DNA of 64,000 nucleotides from Mucilaginibacter sp. (lineage in GTDB: Bacteria; Bacteroidota; Bacteroidia; Sphingobacteriales; Sphingobacteriaceae). Below the pieces are notes generated by a model. That model saw only the letters and a program-made list of their open reading frames with translations, ran no database searches and was not told where the DNA came from. Below are positions 63,368 to 64,000 of the stretch, piece by piece. How positions within the stretch are numbered: position 1 is the first letter of the stretch; each line of letters begins with the position of its first letter. The position numbers and the translations under genes are program-made. Location: contig NZ_JANYGH010000033.1 of assembly GCF_025362475.1 (NCBI RefSeq), forward strand, positions 1-64,000, read 5' to 3'.

Positions 63368-64000
63368 ATGAAGACATACAATTATTCAGATTTAAGTACT
63401 GGCGATATTCAGCAACTGGTTCAGCGTAATGTTGATCCGGCCAATGAGATCCGCGCTGTTGTTGAGGAGGTAATAGCTAACGTTCAGCAACATGGCGATA
63501 GGGCATTAATTGATTACGCCCACAAATTTGATAAGGTTGAATTAAGTAAACTTTACCTGGATAAAGCCGAACTGGAAGAACTGGCACAAGCTATAAGCCC
63601 TCAACAAAAGGCTGCTCTTGAAACTGCTTATAACAACATCTATAAATTTCATCAAACACAGCTAAAATCTGAGGACAAGGTAGAAACTATGCCCGGTGTA
63701 ACCTGCTGGCGCGAGTTAAGGCCAATTGAGAAAGTGGGCCTCTACATCCCCGGTGGCTCAGCAGTTTTGCCAAGTACATTTTTAATGTTGGGCATCCCGG
63801 CTCGTATTGCCGGCTGTCATGAAATTGTGGTGTGCTCTCCCCCGCAAAAAAGCGGCAAGGTAAATGCATTTATTGCTTATGTAGCATTGCTGTTGGGTAT
63901 TGATAAGATCTATCTTGCCGGTGGTTCGCAGGCAATTGCAGCAATGGCATACGGTACCGAAACTATAACTAAAGTTGATAAGATCTTTGGTCCGGGCAAC
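63368..64000 (+). CDS. hisD: histidinol dehydrogenase, 3' end outside the window
   Basis: It catalyses the last two oxidations to histidine. The ATG at 63368 opens a frame of 211 codons that runs through the window edge without a stop. The N-terminal two thirds of HisD are recognisable: helical lead-in (DPANEIRAVVEEVIANVQQHGD), the NAD-domain PRPIEKVGLYIPGGSA-like segment (RPIEKVGLYIPGGSAVLPST), YVALLLGIDKIYLAGGSQAIAAMAYGTETI and VDKIFGPGN at the edge. The zinc and catalytic His/Glu residues lie beyond the window. It follows hisG by 77 bases. Confidence 0.95.
   Translation, partial: MKTYNYSDLSTGDIQQLVQRNVDPANEIRAVVEEVIANVQQHGDRALIDYAHKFDKVELSKLYLDKAELEELAQAISPQQKAALETAYNNIYKFHQTQLKSEDKVETMPGVTCWRELRPIEKVGLYIPGGSAVLPSTFLMLGIPARIAGCHEIVVCSPPQKSGKVNAFIAYVALLLGIDKIYLAGGSQAIAAMAYGTETITKVDKIFGPGN

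Noticed and set aside
1..64000. tRNA genes, prophage or integrative element
   Set aside because: No cloverleaf with an acceptor/T-loop pattern, integrase, phage structural or conjugation gene was recognised by eye; a dedicated tRNA scan was not possible.

Overview
The window looks like chromosomal DNA from a Bacteroidota bacterium of the family Sphingobacteriaceae, most like Mucilaginibacter or Pedobacter. This is inferred from gene content, with no database search. The signs are a SusC/SusD pair, a gliding-motility (type IX secretion) C-terminal sorting domain, ASPIC/UnbV-VCBS lipoproteins, a DUF6377 regulator, many lipoproteins, and promoters of the Bacteroidota type (TTTG, 17-23 nt, TAnnTTTG) instead of sigma70 -35/-10 boxes. 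No tRNA, CRISPR array, prophage or intact insertion sequence was recognised.

Layout. 1-970: mostly non-coding; a leftward promoter with a structured leader (possibly an rRNA operon lying outside the window) and a GC-rich island. 973-6810 (-): an RND efflux operon (adaptor, AcrB-like pump, TolC-like factor). 7151-26751: a sugar-utilisation region with a GH37 trehalase (+), then on the minus strand a DUF6377 membrane regulator, SusC, SusD, two very large VCBS/ASPIC-UnbV lipoproteins, a vanadium-haloperoxidase/PAP2-like lipoprotein and a GH65 enzyme. An SRPBCC/GyrI-like membrane-anchored protein on the plus strand splits the minus-strand block. 27432-34855: an RRM protein, two unknown proteins, a DUF2264 protein, a seven-haem lipoprotein, a divergent HxlR/SDR/SnoaL set and an AI-2E family permease. 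35232-40723: phosphohexomutase, an SDR/TetR pair with two matching operators, and an SF1 helicase. 40724-41110: a cluster of palindromic repeats. 41214-48263: a type IX secreted protein, and a minus-strand operon of a ThuA/sugar-dehydrogenase/cytochrome fusion with two exported sugar isomerase/epimerase-like proteins. 48602-59523: alpha/beta hydrolase, acyl-CoA ligase, DUF763, DUF4142 and gltB-gltD. 59952-64000: gmhB, a GT-C membrane protein and the start of a histidine operon (leader peptide, hisG, hisD cut by the window edge).

How it fits together. The 7-27 kb region reads as an envelope system for glucoside (perhaps trehalose-type) capture, import and hydrolysis, sensed by the DUF6377 protein. 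The 43-48 kb operon reads as periplasmic sugar oxidation and processing. The strongest regulatory observations are a short peptide with seven histidines ahead of hisG, and a pair of TetR operators each covering the -33 element of a promoter. A recurring theme is that palindromic repeats lie directly at gene ends (after the helicase, gmhB and the GT-C gene); one of them encodes the last codons of the gene it touches.
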